Shown: positions 48,552 through 57,285, counted from the first letter of the stretch. The stretch: DNA of 59,322 nucleotides from JAABTL01 sp964465355 (GCA_964465355.1 CAYXJZ010000010.1:1-59322); one strand, 5' to 3'. Notes: generated from the sequence alone by a model not told the origin. Numbers and translations are program-made.

Positions 48552-49136
48552 CTAGCCGGCCCCGCCTCGGGCCTTCCGCACCGCCTCGCCTCGCGGCGAC
48601 AGGCGGTAGCCGGTCCCAAGGCTCTCCGTCAGCCCAAGCTCCTTGAGCTTGCGGACGTTCAGCTTGAAGACCTCCTTCTCCTGCCCCAGTTGGCGGCAGA
48701 GGTCGGCGGCTCGCACGCCAGGGTTCGCGTGCAGCAGGTCGAGCACGGCCAGGGTCCAAGGCCCATCGGCTGCGTGCGCGTCGAGTCGCGTCAGCCGGGC
48801 ACCGATGGCTTCGAGCTCCTCGCCATCCGGCAGCCGCTCGCGCAAGGCGATGCGCGTGTCTGGCATCAGCTGGCCCAGCTCGATGCGGTAGACCTGGCCT
48901 TCCGATCGCTCATCGAGCATCGCCACCAACGCCGCCCTCGACTCGAAACCCGCGCGGACGGCCTCGTCCTCGCCGATCTCCTCCAACTCGATCGGGAGGA
49001 CCGAGCGGATCGTCAGCTCACCCACCGAGGTGCGCAGAACGCTGCCGGCGCGCACCGTGGGCCGCCGCCAGCGGCGGAAGGCCAGGTCGATGCTGCCCTG
49101 GCGGATGCCGTCCAAGGAGGCTTGACGGAAGAGCAT
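48552..49136 (-). CDS. ASCH-like domain fused to a winged-helix domain
   Basis: The 194-residue protein starts LFRQASLDGIRQGSIDLAFR, RWRRPTVRAGSVLRTSVGEL, which is the ASCH layout with its basic substrate groove; ASCH domains bind RNA or act on nucleotides. The C-terminal 75 residues are a winged helix: WTLAVLDLLHANPGVRAADL, CRQLGQEKEVFKLNVRKL, KELGLTESLGTGYRLSPRG. This pairing suggests a sequence-specific nucleic-acid binder. The ATG is preceded 9 nt upstream by TAGGCT, a possible -10. Confidence 0.75.
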   Translation of the reverse strand: MLFRQASLDGIRQGSIDLAFRRWRRPTVRAGSVLRTSVGELTIRSVLPIELEEIGEDEAVRAGFESRAALVAMLDERSEGQVYRIELGQLMPDTRIALRERLPDGEELEAIGARLTRLDAHAADGPWTLAVLDLLHANPGVRAADLCRQLGQEKEVFKLNVRKLKELGLTESLGTGYRLSPRGEAVRKARGGAG

Positions 49137-49157
49137 GGTGGCCCCAGCCTACAACCG

Positions 49158-49174
49158 CTAGGCACCGAGCCTAG
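49158..49174. repeat. Inverted repeat with CTAGGC arms, copy 3
   Basis: CTAGGC and GCCTAG flank a 5-nt spacer in the gap between the divergent ASCH gene and the FitA-VapC pair; compare 972-990 and 40780-40795. Confidence 0.5.
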
Positions 49175-49317
49175 GACCAGAGGATGGCTCATCGAGGGCG
49201 TGGCAGGATGATCGCCCGAGCCCCTAGCGCCCAGCCCCGGGAAGGAAGGTGCGAGCGATGAGCGAACCGATCAGCGAGCCCATGCCGGCAGCGCTTGCAA
49301 AACGCAGGCAACCGCAG

Positions 49318-49323
49318 CATGAT
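49318..49323 (+). promoter_or_regulatory. -10-like element CATGAT of the FitA-VapC pair
   Basis: CATGAT lies 6 nt before the ATG at 49330, at the same distance as the TANNNT elements, and no ribosome-binding site is present. Confidence 0.4.
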
Positions 49324-49329
49324 GCATGC

Positions 49330-49572
49330 ATGCCCACATCCGTCACCATCCGGGACGTTCCGGACGATGTTCACGAGGAGCTCTCCGTGCGCGCCGCGCG
49401 CGCCGGCCAATCCCTGCAGGCCTTCCTGCTGGCGACGCTGACCGAGCGGGCAAGGAGACCGAGCAAGGCCGAGGTCCTCGCGCGCATCGAGCAGAACCGG
49501 CGCCGGTCCGCCTCCACCGTCACCGCCGAGCACATCCTGGCCGCCCTGGACGAGGTCAGGGGTCGCCCTTGA
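49330..49572 (+). CDS. FitA/VapB-like antitoxin
   Basis: The 80-residue product opens TSVTIRDVPDDVHEELSVRA and continues RAGQSLQAFLLATLTERARR, the ribbon-helix-helix fold of FitA-type antitoxins, and ends with a tail that should wrap the toxin (STVTAEHILAALDEV). A CATGAT -10-like element precedes the ATG. The stop overlaps the toxin start. Confidence 0.9.
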   Translation: MPTSVTIRDVPDDVHEELSVRAARAGQSLQAFLLATLTERARRPSKAEVLARIEQNRRRSASTVTAEHILAALDEVRGRP

Positions 49573-49970
49573 CGGTGGTGGCCGACGCTTCGGTGGTGAT
49601 CGCCGCCTTGGTCGAGCACAGGAGCCTTGCCCATTGGGCCAACGCCGTGTTGGCCGCCGCCGACATCGCGGCGCCCCACCTGCTGCCGGCCGAGGTCGGG
49701 CACGCCCTTCGTCGCCATGCCTTGGCCGGCGCCACCTCGCACCACGCTGCCCTCTTGGCCCACAGCGACCTCCAGGAGCTGGCGATCGACTACTACCCCT
49801 ACGCCCCCTTCTCCGAACGGATCTGGCAGCTTCGGGAAACAGTCAGCAGCTACGAGGCCTGGTACGTGGCCCTCGCGGAGGAGCTCGACGCTCCCCTCGC
49901 CACCCTCGACCACCGCCTTGCCCGCGCCCCCGGACCCCGCTGCCGCTTCCTGCTCCCCGAGGGACCCTGA
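49569..49970 (+). CDS. vapC: VapC-type PIN-domain toxin
   Basis: The 133-residue protein is a PIN domain: TVVADASVVIAALVEHR with the first Asp, LLPAEVGHALRRHAL with the Glu, SSYEAWYVALAEEL in place of the third acid (a Glu rather than the usual Asp), and LATLDHRLARAPG with the last Asp. TTG at 49569 is chosen because it overlaps the antitoxin stop in the manner of the other pairs; GTG at 49575 is an alternative. It probably cleaves structured RNA. Confidence 0.9.
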   Translation: MTVVADASVVIAALVEHRSLAHWANAVLAAADIAAPHLLPAEVGHALRRHALAGATSHHAALLAHSDLQELAIDYYPYAPFSERIWQLRETVSSYEAWYVALAEELDAPLATLDHRLARAPGPRCRFLLPEGP

Positions 49971-50057
49971 GGTGCGTCGCGGACGGCCAGGCTGCAGCCC
50001 GGTCCCTGTGTCGCCAGCGGGCCGAACCGCCCTGGCGCCCCAGCACCTCTCCACCTG

Positions 50058-50063
50058 TAGACT
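50058..50063 (+). promoter_or_regulatory. -10 element TAGACT of the nucleoside-importer operon
   Basis: TAGACT is 18 nt before the ATG at 50082, which has AGGTGG as ribosome-binding site; the operon probably starts here with a short leader. Confidence 0.45.
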
Positions 50064-50081
50064 CTCCCCGAGGTGGTAGCC

Positions 50082-51626
50082 ATGTCCAAGCTGTTCGCCC
50101 GTCTCTCCTCTGTCCTCCTTCTCTCTCTGGCCTCTTTCCTGGCTTTCGCCCAGACGCCTGGCGGCACCGCCATCGTGGTCCTCGGCTCCGACCCGGAGCA
50201 CCTGAACCCCGGCATCAGCACCGGCTACCCCATCGGCGCGGTGGGCTCCAACGTCTTCAGCGCCCTCATCAGCCTCGGCGCGGACGGCCGCCCATACGGC
50301 GAGCTGGCCGAGTCCTGGACCGTCTCCGACGACAACATGGTCTACACCTTCACCTTGCGCGAGGCCACCTTCCACGACGGCGTGCCGGTCACCAGCGCCG
50401 ACGTGGCCTTCAGCATGCACGAGGTGTTGGCGCCCAACCATGGCCGCTTCATCACCGCCTACAACAACATCGAGAGCATCGAGACCCCCGACGAGCGCAC
50501 CGTGGTGCTCACCCTGAGCCAGCCATACGCACCGCTGATGAGCCTGCTGTCGGTCTTCGACGCGCCGATCCTGCCCAAGCACATCTACGAGGGCACCGAC
50601 GTGCTGGCCAACCCCGCCAACCAGGCCCCCATCGGCAGCGGTCCCTTCCGCTTCAGCGACTGGGTGCGTGGCGAACGCGTGGTCATCGAGCGCTTCGACG
50701 ACTACTTCCTCGAGAACGCCTTGCTGGATCGCGTCATCTTCCGGGTGGTGCCGCAGGACGTGGGCCGCAGCATCGCGCTGGAAGTGGGCGAAGCCGACCT
50801 GGTGACAGGCTTCTACCTGCCTCCAGCCGACCTCCCTCGCCTGGAGGCCAACCCCAACCTGCAGGTGTGGAAGGGCATCACCATCCCCGCCCTGTACTTC
50901 GTCTTCATCAACAACAACACCCCCGGCCTCGACGACGCGCGGGTGCGCCAGGCGCTGATGCACGCCATCGACCGCGAGCAGATCGTGGAGCAGGCGCAAG
51001 GCGGCCTCGGCCAGCCGGCCTCCGGGCCCTTCGGTGCCGGCTTCGCCTACGCCTACGACGAAGCCACCGACTACCGCGACCTCTACCCCTTCGATCCCGA
51101 GCGGGCGCGCGAGCTGCTGGCCGAGGCCGGCGTCAGCGACCTTCGCCTGCGCTTCGTCTACGACTCGGCGCGCGGCGCCTTCGGCTTCGCCGGCGAGATC
51201 ATGCGCGACCAACTGCGCCAGGTCGGCATCACCCTCGACCTGCAGCCGGTGGAGCGCTCGGTCATGGTGGAGCGTGTCTACAGCGGTGACTACGACCTGA
51301 GCATGCAGTCCTTCACCTCCAGCGGCGACCCGGTCATCGGCTACCACCGCATGTACCTCACCACCCCCGCCGGCACCCAATTCGCGAACGCCACCGGCTA
51401 CGGCGATCCTCAGGTCGACGCCTGGCTGCAGGAGGCCGCTGGCCTCGCCGACCTCGACGAGCGGGCTGCGCTCTACCGGCAGGCCCTTGCCGTCCTGGCC
51501 GAGCAGGTGCCCACCATGGTCATGTTCGACGAGCTCGCCACCGAGGCGGCCTCCGGCAACCTGCGCGGCATGCGCACCCTGCTCGACCAGCGCGACGGGC
51601 TCGAGTTCCTCTGGTTCGCCCAGTAA
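50082..51626 (+). CDS. Peptide-type ABC solute-binding protein
   Basis: The 514-residue protein has a signal peptide SSVLLLSLASFLAFAQ and a family 5 solute-binding fold: LAESWTVSDDNMVYTFTLRE, TFHDGVPVTSADVAFSMHEV, IGSGPFRFSDWVRGERVVIE and DDARVRQALMHAIDREQI. It delivers its ligand to the DppB/DppC-type permease encoded next. The downstream genes for nucleoside phosphorylase, adenine deaminase and a peptidase suggest a nucleoside, nucleobase conjugate or peptide as ligand, but this is inferred from context only. AGGTGG precedes the ATG. Confidence 0.92.
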   Translation: MSKLFARLSSVLLLSLASFLAFAQTPGGTAIVVLGSDPEHLNPGISTGYPIGAVGSNVFSALISLGADGRPYGELAESWTVSDDNMVYTFTLREATFHDGVPVTSADVAFSMHEVLAPNHGRFITAYNNIESIETPDERTVVLTLSQPYAPLMSLLSVFDAPILPKHIYEGTDVLANPANQAPIGSGPFRFSDWVRGERVVIERFDDYFLENALLDRVIFRVVPQDVGRSIALEVGEADLVTGFYLPPADLPRLEANPNLQVWKGITIPALYFVFINNNTPGLDDARVRQALMHAIDREQIVEQAQGGLGQPASGPFGAGFAYAYDEATDYRDLYPFDPERARELLAEAGVSDLRLRFVYDSARGAFGFAGEIMRDQLRQVGITLDLQPVERSVMVERVYSGDYDLSMQSFTSSGDPVIGYHRMYLTTPAGTQFANATGYGDPQVDAWLQEAAGLADLDERAALYRQALAVLAEQVPTMVMFDELATEAASGNLRGMRTLLDQRDGLEFLWFAQ

Positions 51627-51648
51627 GGCAGACGGCCCGGTCGGTGTT

Positions 51649-51678
51649 CCTATCGACGATGGTCGCATCGTCGACAGG
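51649..51678 (+). other. Intercistronic hairpin after the binding-protein gene
   Basis: TCGACGAT (51653-51660) and ATCGTCGA (51667-51674) form an 8-bp stem with a 6-nt loop, extended by CCT/AGG across one mismatch. It sits in the 76-bp gap between the binding-protein and permease genes, like the hairpins at 6889-6910 and 59181-59219. Confidence 0.7.
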
Positions 51679-51702
51679 CCGTCGCAGGGACGTCCCTGAG
51701 CC

Positions 51703-52695
51703 ATGAGCCAGGGAAGCGAAGAAGGCCAGGGGCTGTGGCGTTACGCCTTGGCGCGTTTGCTCAACGCGCTGCCCCTGGTCTTGGGCGTGATCGTCGTCAA
51801 CTTCATCCTCATCTCCTTGGCGCCGGGCGACCCGGTGACCTCGCTCATCGGCGAGTTCCCGGCGCCACCCGAGTACGTCGAGCGTGTGCGGCGCGACTAC
51901 GGCCTCGACCGCTCGCTGCCTGAGCGCCTCTTCCTCTACCTGAGGAACGTGGCGACCGGCGACCTCGGCTTCTCCTTCGCCAACCGCCAGCCGGTGCTGA
52001 ACCTGATCGTCGAGCGCTTGTCGCGCACCCTGCTGCTCATGCTCTGCACGGTGGTGCTGGCCACCGCCGTCGGCGTGACGCTGGGCGTGTGGGCCGCCCG
52101 CAGGCCACACTCCTTGGTCGATCGCGGCGCCACCGGCTTCGCCCTCACCGGCTTCGCGATCCCGGAGTTCTGGCTGGGGCAGGTCCTGATCCTGATCTTC
52201 GCCGTGTGGCTTGGCTGGCTGCCGGCCGGCGGCTTCCGTAGCGTTCGCATCGACCACACGGGCTGGGCCGCTGTGGTGGACTACGCCCGCCACATGATCC
52301 TGCCGATGATGGCGCTGTCCTTCCGCTACATGGCCATCACCACGCGGTTGACGCGCGCCAGCCTGCTCGAGGTGCTCAACACCCAGTACATCCTGGCCGC
52401 CCGCGCCCGCGGCCTGTCCGACCGCACGGTGCTGTGGCGCCACGCCCTGCGCGCCGCCGCCCTGCCGGTGGTGACCGTCATCGGCTACAACTTCTCCTTC
52501 ATCGTGGCCGGCTCGGCGCTGGTGGAGACGGTGTTCGGCTGGCCGGGGGTAGGCAGGCTGATGTACGACTCCATCTACACCCGCGACTACCCCGTGCTGC
52601 TCGGCATCCTGCTCATGGTGTCGATCGCCGTCATCTTCGTCAACCTGCTCACCGACGTCGCCTACGCCGTGCTCGATCCGCGGGTGAGGTACTGA
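51703..52695 (+). CDS. Peptide-type ABC permease (DppB family)
   Basis: The 330-residue permease shows LLNALPLVLGVIVVNFILIS, LAPGDPVTSLIGE, the EAA loop YILAARARGLSDRTVLWRHA, VFGWPGVGRLMYDSIYTRDY and the end DPRVRY, all typical of DppB. Roughly six membrane spans are visible. It follows the binding-protein gene across the hairpin gap, and its stop overlaps the ATG of the DppC-type gene by one base. Confidence 0.93.
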   Translation: MSQGSEEGQGLWRYALARLLNALPLVLGVIVVNFILISLAPGDPVTSLIGEFPAPPEYVERVRRDYGLDRSLPERLFLYLRNVATGDLGFSFANRQPVLNLIVERLSRTLLLMLCTVVLATAVGVTLGVWAARRPHSLVDRGATGFALTGFAIPEFWLGQVLILIFAVWLGWLPAGGFRSVRIDHTGWAAVVDYARHMILPMMALSFRYMAITTRLTRASLLEVLNTQYILAARARGLSDRTVLWRHALRAAALPVVTVIGYNFSFIVAGSALVETVFGWPGVGRLMYDSIYTRDYPVLLGILLMVSIAVIFVNLLTDVAYAVLDPRVRY

Positions 52696-53597
52696 TGGGT
52701 CCCACAGAACACGGTGGGGCCGTCGAGAGCCCAGCCGCTGCGACCAACGCCGCCCAGTACCGCCCGCCCAGTGTGTGGTCGCGCTTCCGCCGCAACCGCA
52801 GCGGCATGTTCGGCCTGGTGGTGGTGGCCGGGCTGATCCTCGTGGCCCTGTTGGCCCCCTACCTGGCGCCGCACGATCCCTTCAGCACCTCACGCAACGC
52901 CCTGCAGCCACCGCTGGCGAACCCCAACCACCTGCTCGGCACCGACCATCTTGGGCGCGACCTGCTGTCCAACCTCATCTGGGGCGCGCGCGTCTCCTTG
53001 ATGGTGGGGCTGGCGGCCGCCTTCACCGCCACCCTCATCGGCGTGCTGGTCGGCGCGCTCTCCGGCTACATCGGCGGCTGGTTCGACGAGCTGCTCATGC
53101 GCATCACCGAGTTCTTCCAGATCATCCCCCGCTTCGTGCTTGCCTTGATCACCGTGGCCTTCTTCGGCTCTGGCCTGGTCAACCTCATCCTGGTCATCGG
53201 CATCCTCAGTTGGCCACAGACCGCCCGCCTGGTGCGCAGCCAGTACCTCAGCCACAAGACCCTGCCCTACGTCGACGCCGGCCGCGCCATCGGCATGCGC
53301 GCGGCGCGGCTCATCTTCGTGCAGATCCTGCCCAACGTCATGGCCCCGGTGCTGGTGGTCGCCTCGCTCGACGTGGCCCAGGCCATCCTGCTCGAGGCCA
53401 GCCTCGGCTTCTTCGGCCTGGGCGATCCCAACCTGACCAGCTGGGGCAGCATGCTCAACACCGCCCAGTCCTACGTGCAGCGCGCCTGGTGGATGAGCGT
53501 CTTCCCCGGTCTCGGCATCTCGCTGGCGGTGCTCGGCTTCAACCTGCTTGGCGACGGCCTCACCGAGGCCACCGATCCACGGATGCACGTCCGCTAA
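52695..53597 (+). CDS. Peptide-type ABC permease (DppC family)
   Basis: The 300-residue permease has an N-terminal cytoplasmic segment, the span GLVVVAGLILVALLAPYLAP, the DppC signature HLLGTDHLGRDLLSNLIWGA, the EAA loop VDAGRAIGMRAARLIFVQIL and the end FNLLGDGLTEATDPR. It completes the permease pair. No ATPase gene follows; the next gene, nine bases on, encodes a nucleoside phosphorylase. Confidence 0.93.
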   Translation: MGPTEHGGAVESPAAATNAAQYRPPSVWSRFRRNRSGMFGLVVVAGLILVALLAPYLAPHDPFSTSRNALQPPLANPNHLLGTDHLGRDLLSNLIWGARVSLMVGLAAAFTATLIGVLVGALSGYIGGWFDELLMRITEFFQIIPRFVLALITVAFFGSGLVNLILVIGILSWPQTARLVRSQYLSHKTLPYVDAGRAIGMRAARLIFVQILPNVMAPVLVVASLDVAQAILLEASLGFFGLGDPNLTSWGSMLNTAQSYVQRAWWMSVFPGLGISLAVLGFNLLGDGLTEATDPRMHVR

Positions 53598-53605
53598 GGA
53601 GTCCC

Positions 53606-54364
53606 ATGTCCGACATCCAACGCCACCTTCGCGCACGCTCAGGCGACGTCGCCCCCTACGTGCTCATCCCCGGCGACCCTGCCCGCGCCGAGCGCATCGC
53701 CCAGACCTTCGCCACCCGCCACGAGGTGGCCCGCAACCGCGAGTACGTGCTCTTCACCGGCACCACCGCAGCCGGGACCCCCATCAGCGTCTGCTCCACC
53801 GGCATCGGCGGACCATCGGCCTCCATCGCCGTCGAGGAGCTGACCCGCATCGGCGCCACCCACTTCATCCGCGTCGGCTCCTCCGGCGGTCGCCAACCCC
53901 ACATCCCCATCGGCTCGGTGGTGGTGGTCACCGCCGCCTTCCGTGGTGACGGCACCTCGCTGGACTACATGCCGCTGGGCTACCCGGCCGCGGCCGACAT
54001 CGACATCACCCTTGCGCTGCGGCAGGCGGCCGAGGCCCACCTCGGCCGACGCGCCTTTGAAGGCATCGCCTATACCCGCGACGCCTTCTACCGCCGCGAC
54101 GACGGCCTCAACCAGCGCCTCACCGATGCCGGGGTGATGGCTGCCGAGCAGGAGTGCGCCACCATCTTCGTGGTGGGTTCGCTGCTCGGCGTGAAGGTGG
54201 GCGCGGTGCTCGGCACCGACTCGAACATCTACCTCGATCCGCAACCTGGCCGCGAGGAGAAGGAAGCCCTCTACATGCAGGGCGAGCGCTCCACCATCGC
54301 CATCGCCTGCGCGGCGGTGGACCGACTGCATGCCGCCGCCTCGGCCGCGGGCAGCCAAGGCTGA
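53606..54364 (+). CDS. Uridine phosphorylase-like nucleoside phosphorylase
   Basis: The 252-residue protein belongs to the nucleoside phosphorylase family, closest in pattern to uridine phosphorylase: YVLIPGDPARAERIA is the phosphate-binding loop, SVCSTGIGGPSASIAVEEL and FIRVGSSGGRQP the second, and MAAEQECATIFVVGSLLGVK replaces the usual EMEAA nucleoside-binding motif. VGAVLGTDSN follows. It should split a nucleoside with phosphate into base and ribose-1-phosphate. AAGGAG precedes the ATG. The following adenine deaminase could act on a purine product. Confidence 0.88.
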   Translation: MSDIQRHLRARSGDVAPYVLIPGDPARAERIAQTFATRHEVARNREYVLFTGTTAAGTPISVCSTGIGGPSASIAVEELTRIGATHFIRVGSSGGRQPHIPIGSVVVVTAAFRGDGTSLDYMPLGYPAAADIDITLALRQAAEAHLGRRAFEGIAYTRDAFYRRDDGLNQRLTDAGVMAAEQECATIFVVGSLLGVKVGAVLGTDSNIYLDPQPGREEKEALYMQGERSTIAIACAAVDRLHAAASAAGSQG

Positions 54365-54373
54365 GGCGGCGGC

Positions 54374-56128
54374 GTGCCTATTGAACCCTTGGCGGCCACC
54401 CGCGACCTGCTGGTGACCGGCGCCACGCTGGTCGACGTCGTCACCCAGAGCAGCTACCGCGGCTGGTTCACCGTGCGTGACGGCCGCTTCCTCGAGGTCG
54501 AGGCCGGTGACCCGCCCGAACGACCCGACTTCGAGGCTGCACGCACCATGGACCTGGGCGGCGCCTTCGTGCAGCCTGGCCTGCTCGACATCCACATGCA
54601 CATCGAGAGCAGCCTTGTCACGCCCAGGCGCTTCGCCGAGGCCGTGCTGCCGCGCGGCACCACCACCATCCTGCAGGACCCGCACGAGGTGGCCAACGTG
54701 CTCGGTGCGCCCGGGATCCGCTGGATGGTCGAGGCCTCGCGCGGTCTGCCGCTGCGGATCTACTCGGCCATCTCCAGCTGCGTGCCGGCCACCTCCGCCC
54801 AGATCGAGACGCCCAACGCCGCCATCAGCCCGGCCGAGGTGAGCGAGCTGGCGAAGGAGCCGGAGGTCATTGCCCTTGGCGAGATGATGGACTTCCACGG
54901 GCTGCTCCAGGGCGACCCGCACCTCGTGGCCATGCTGGAGGCCGCTGCGGCCGCCGGGCTCAGCCTCGAGGGGCACGTGCCTTCGCTGAGCGGCAGCGAG
55001 CTGTCGCGCTACATCGCCTACGGCATCCGTTCCGACCACACGCTGATGACCTCGGAGAAGCTGCTGGAGCAGCTGCGCAAGGGGCAGTGGGTGATGATCC
55101 AGGAGAAGTCGTTGACGCCAGATGTGGTGGCGACCATCACCGCGCTGCCAGACCGCAGCCGCGTCATGCTCATCACCGACGACGTGATGCCCAACCGCCT
55201 CCTCTCCGGCCACCTCGATCGCCTCGTCAGCCTGGCGGTGGAACTGGGCTGGCCGGTGCTCGACGCCATCGCTGCTGCCACCCTGCGGCCCGCCAGCTAC
55301 CTTGGCCTGCACGACCTCGGCCTCATCGCACCAGGCGCCAAGGCCGACTTCCTCGTGAGCTCCGACCTGGCCGCCTACCCACCGCAGCAGGTCTACGTGG
55401 ACGGCCGACTGGTCGCCGAGGACGGCGTCATCGTGGTGCCGAGCGAGCCAAGCACCGCGCCCACCGAGCCCGCCGGTCTGGAGCAGCCTTTCTCGATGGG
55501 CGGCCTGACCGAAGCCGACTTCGTCCTCAGACACGGCGACAGGCACAGCAGCGTGCGCGCCCGCGTGATCGAGGTCAACCAACACAACAGCTTCACCACC
55601 CTGGCCGAGCGCGAGGTCGCCTTGCTTGGCGGCGTGCCCACCGAGCCCGACCTGGTGCTGGCCACCGTGATCCCGCGCGCGGCCTTGCGGCCCGGCGCGC
55701 CGTCCTTCGTGCCGGTGGTCTGCCTGGTGGCCGGCCTCGGCCTGCGCGGCGGTGGCTACGCCAGCAGCTTCGCCCACGACAGCCACAACGTCTTCGTCCT
55801 CGGCCGCGAGCCGGCCGCCATGGTCCGCGCCCTGCGCGCCGTGCTGGGCGCCGGTGGCGGCATGGCCTTCAGCCCCAACGCCGAGACAGAGCCAACCCTG
55901 CTGCCGCTACCCCTGGCCGGCCTGCTGTCGGACGCGCCCATCGCCGAGGTGGCCGCCGGCTTCGACGCCATCGAGCAGGCCTTGCGCGCCGCTGGTGTGA
56001 CGGTCAAGCATCCGGTGCTGCTGCTCACCTTGTTGCCGCTCTCCGTCAGCCCGGACTTCAAGGTCACCGACAAGGGCGTGGTGGACGTGCAAGGCAGGCG
56101 CATCCTGGCGCCGCTGGTGGAAGCGTGA
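54374..56128 (+). CDS. ade: Adenine deaminase
   Basis: The 584-residue protein is a full-length adenine deaminase of the Ade type. The metal-binding HMHIESSLVTPRRFAEAV, TTTILQDPHEVANVLG, GEMMDFHGLLQGDPHLVAML, GHVPSLSGSELSRYIAYGI, SDHTLMTSEKLLEQLRKGQW, and the C-terminal domain with GMAFSPNAETEPTLLPLP are all present. It converts adenine to hypoxanthine. GTG is the likely start, nine bases after the phosphorylase stop; the stop overlaps the start of the M20 gene. Confidence 0.93.
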   Translation: MPIEPLAATRDLLVTGATLVDVVTQSSYRGWFTVRDGRFLEVEAGDPPERPDFEAARTMDLGGAFVQPGLLDIHMHIESSLVTPRRFAEAVLPRGTTTILQDPHEVANVLGAPGIRWMVEASRGLPLRIYSAISSCVPATSAQIETPNAAISPAEVSELAKEPEVIALGEMMDFHGLLQGDPHLVAMLEAAAAAGLSLEGHVPSLSGSELSRYIAYGIRSDHTLMTSEKLLEQLRKGQWVMIQEKSLTPDVVATITALPDRSRVMLITDDVMPNRLLSGHLDRLVSLAVELGWPVLDAIAAATLRPASYLGLHDLGLIAPGAKADFLVSSDLAAYPPQQVYVDGRLVAEDGVIVVPSEPSTAPTEPAGLEQPFSMGGLTEADFVLRHGDRHSSVRARVIEVNQHNSFTTLAEREVALLGGVPTEPDLVLATVIPRAALRPGAPSFVPVVCLVAGLGLRGGGYASSFAHDSHNVFVLGREPAAMVRALRAVLGAGGGMAFSPNAETEPTLLPLPLAGLLSDAPIAEVAAGFDAIEQALRAAGVTVKHPVLLLTLLPLSVSPDFKVTDKGVVDVQGRRILAPLVEA

Positions 56129-57285
56129 ACGCGGCATCTGGCGTCGACCAAGCGCTGCAGGCCGAGCTGCTGGCGCTGCTGACCGAACTCTGTGAGGTGC
56201 CAAGCCCAAGCCGGGACGAACGCGCTGTGGCCGACCTGCTGACCCGGCGCTTCCAGGCGCTGGGGGCGTCGGTGCGCGAGGACGACGCCGGCATCACCAC
56301 CGGCGGCAACGCCGGCAATCTGGTGGCCACGCTGGTCGGCGGCAAGGCGCTACCGGGCGGGCGGGCCCTGTGCATCGCGTTGGCCGCCCACATGGACACC
56401 GTGCCCCTGGTGCCCGGTGAACCGTTGCGGGCTGTCGCCGACGGCAGCGTCGTGCGTTCCACCGGCCGCCAGATCCTCGGCGCCGACGACAAGGCCGGGG
56501 TGGCCATCGTGCTGGCCCTGATGGCACGGCTGGCTGCGATGCCGGTGGAGGATCGACCCACCCTGATCGCCGTCATCACCGTCTGCGAGGAGCTGGGGCT
56601 CAAGGGCGCGCACCACCTCGATGTGGCGGCGTTGGGTGCCGACTTCGCCTACTGCTTCGACGGCGAGGTGCCGGTGGGCGAGCTGATCGCCGGGGCCGTG
56701 TACAAGGAGGCGATCACGCTCACCGTGCGGGGCCGACGCGCGCACGCCGCCCTCGAGCCCGAGCTGGGCGTGCACGCCATCGCGGCGGCAGCCGAGGTGG
56801 TGCGCGCCTTCCCCATGGGCCGCGTCGCCGACGACCAGGTGGCCAACATCGGCAGCGTGCAGGGCGGCGGCGCCAGCAACGTGGTGCCCGACCAGGTGGT
56901 GCTGAGCGGCGAGGCAAGGGCCTACAGCGCCGAGCGGCTCGAGGCCTTGGTGGCTCGCATCGAGGCCGGCGCCGAGGCTGCGGTGGCGCAACTGGGCGCC
57001 AACGTGGAACTGTCGCGTACCCGCCTCTACGACGGCTACGACCTCCCCGAGGACTCGGAGCCTTTCAGGCGCTTGGTCGCGGTGGCCGACCGGCACGGCG
57101 TGACCCCACGCAAGGTGCTCTCCATCGGCGGCTCCGACACCAACGTGTTCAACCAGAAGGGCATGCCCACCGTGAACGTCGGCATGAGCATGCACGAGAT
57201 CCATGGCGTGAGCGAGTGGATCGACACCGCTGACCTGGCCAGGGTGACGGCCTGGGTGGAGGATGCGCTGCTCGCTGCTGGTTGA
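56125..57285 (+). CDS. M20 family metallopeptidase (PepT-like)
   Basis: The 386-residue protein has the M20 two-metal site: LAAHMDTVPLVP (His, Asp), ILGADDKAGVAIVLAL (bridging Asp), VITVCEELGLKGAHHL (catalytic Glu-Glu), FAYCFDGE (Asp), and MHEIHGVSEWI (last His). It closely follows PepT-like peptidases, which cut tripeptides, though the family also has amidases. GTG at 56125 overlaps the adenine deaminase stop by four bases. Its place at the end of the importer operon suggests that it processes an imported peptide or amide. Confidence 0.92.
   Translation: MNAASGVDQALQAELLALLTELCEVPSPSRDERAVADLLTRRFQALGASVREDDAGITTGGNAGNLVATLVGGKALPGGRALCIALAAHMDTVPLVPGEPLRAVADGSVVRSTGRQILGADDKAGVAIVLALMARLAAMPVEDRPTLIAVITVCEELGLKGAHHLDVAALGADFAYCFDGEVPVGELIAGAVYKEAITLTVRGRRAHAALEPELGVHAIAAAAEVVRAFPMGRVADDQVANIGSVQGGGASNVVPDQVVLSGEARAYSAERLEALVARIEAGAEAAVAQLGANVELSRTRLYDGYDLPEDSEPFRRLVAVADRHGVTPRKVLSIGGSDTNVFNQKGMPTVNVGMSMHEIHGVSEWIDTADLARVTAWVEDALLAAG

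Noticed and set aside
49371..51704. A 777-codon antisense frame across the binding-protein gene
   Set aside because: Its composition matches a reverse-strand shadow, and the plus-strand gene has clear family motifs.
50082..57285. The importer operon as a nickel uptake system
   Set aside because: There are no nickel genes or His-rich proteins nearby; purine and peptide genes are cotranscribed instead.
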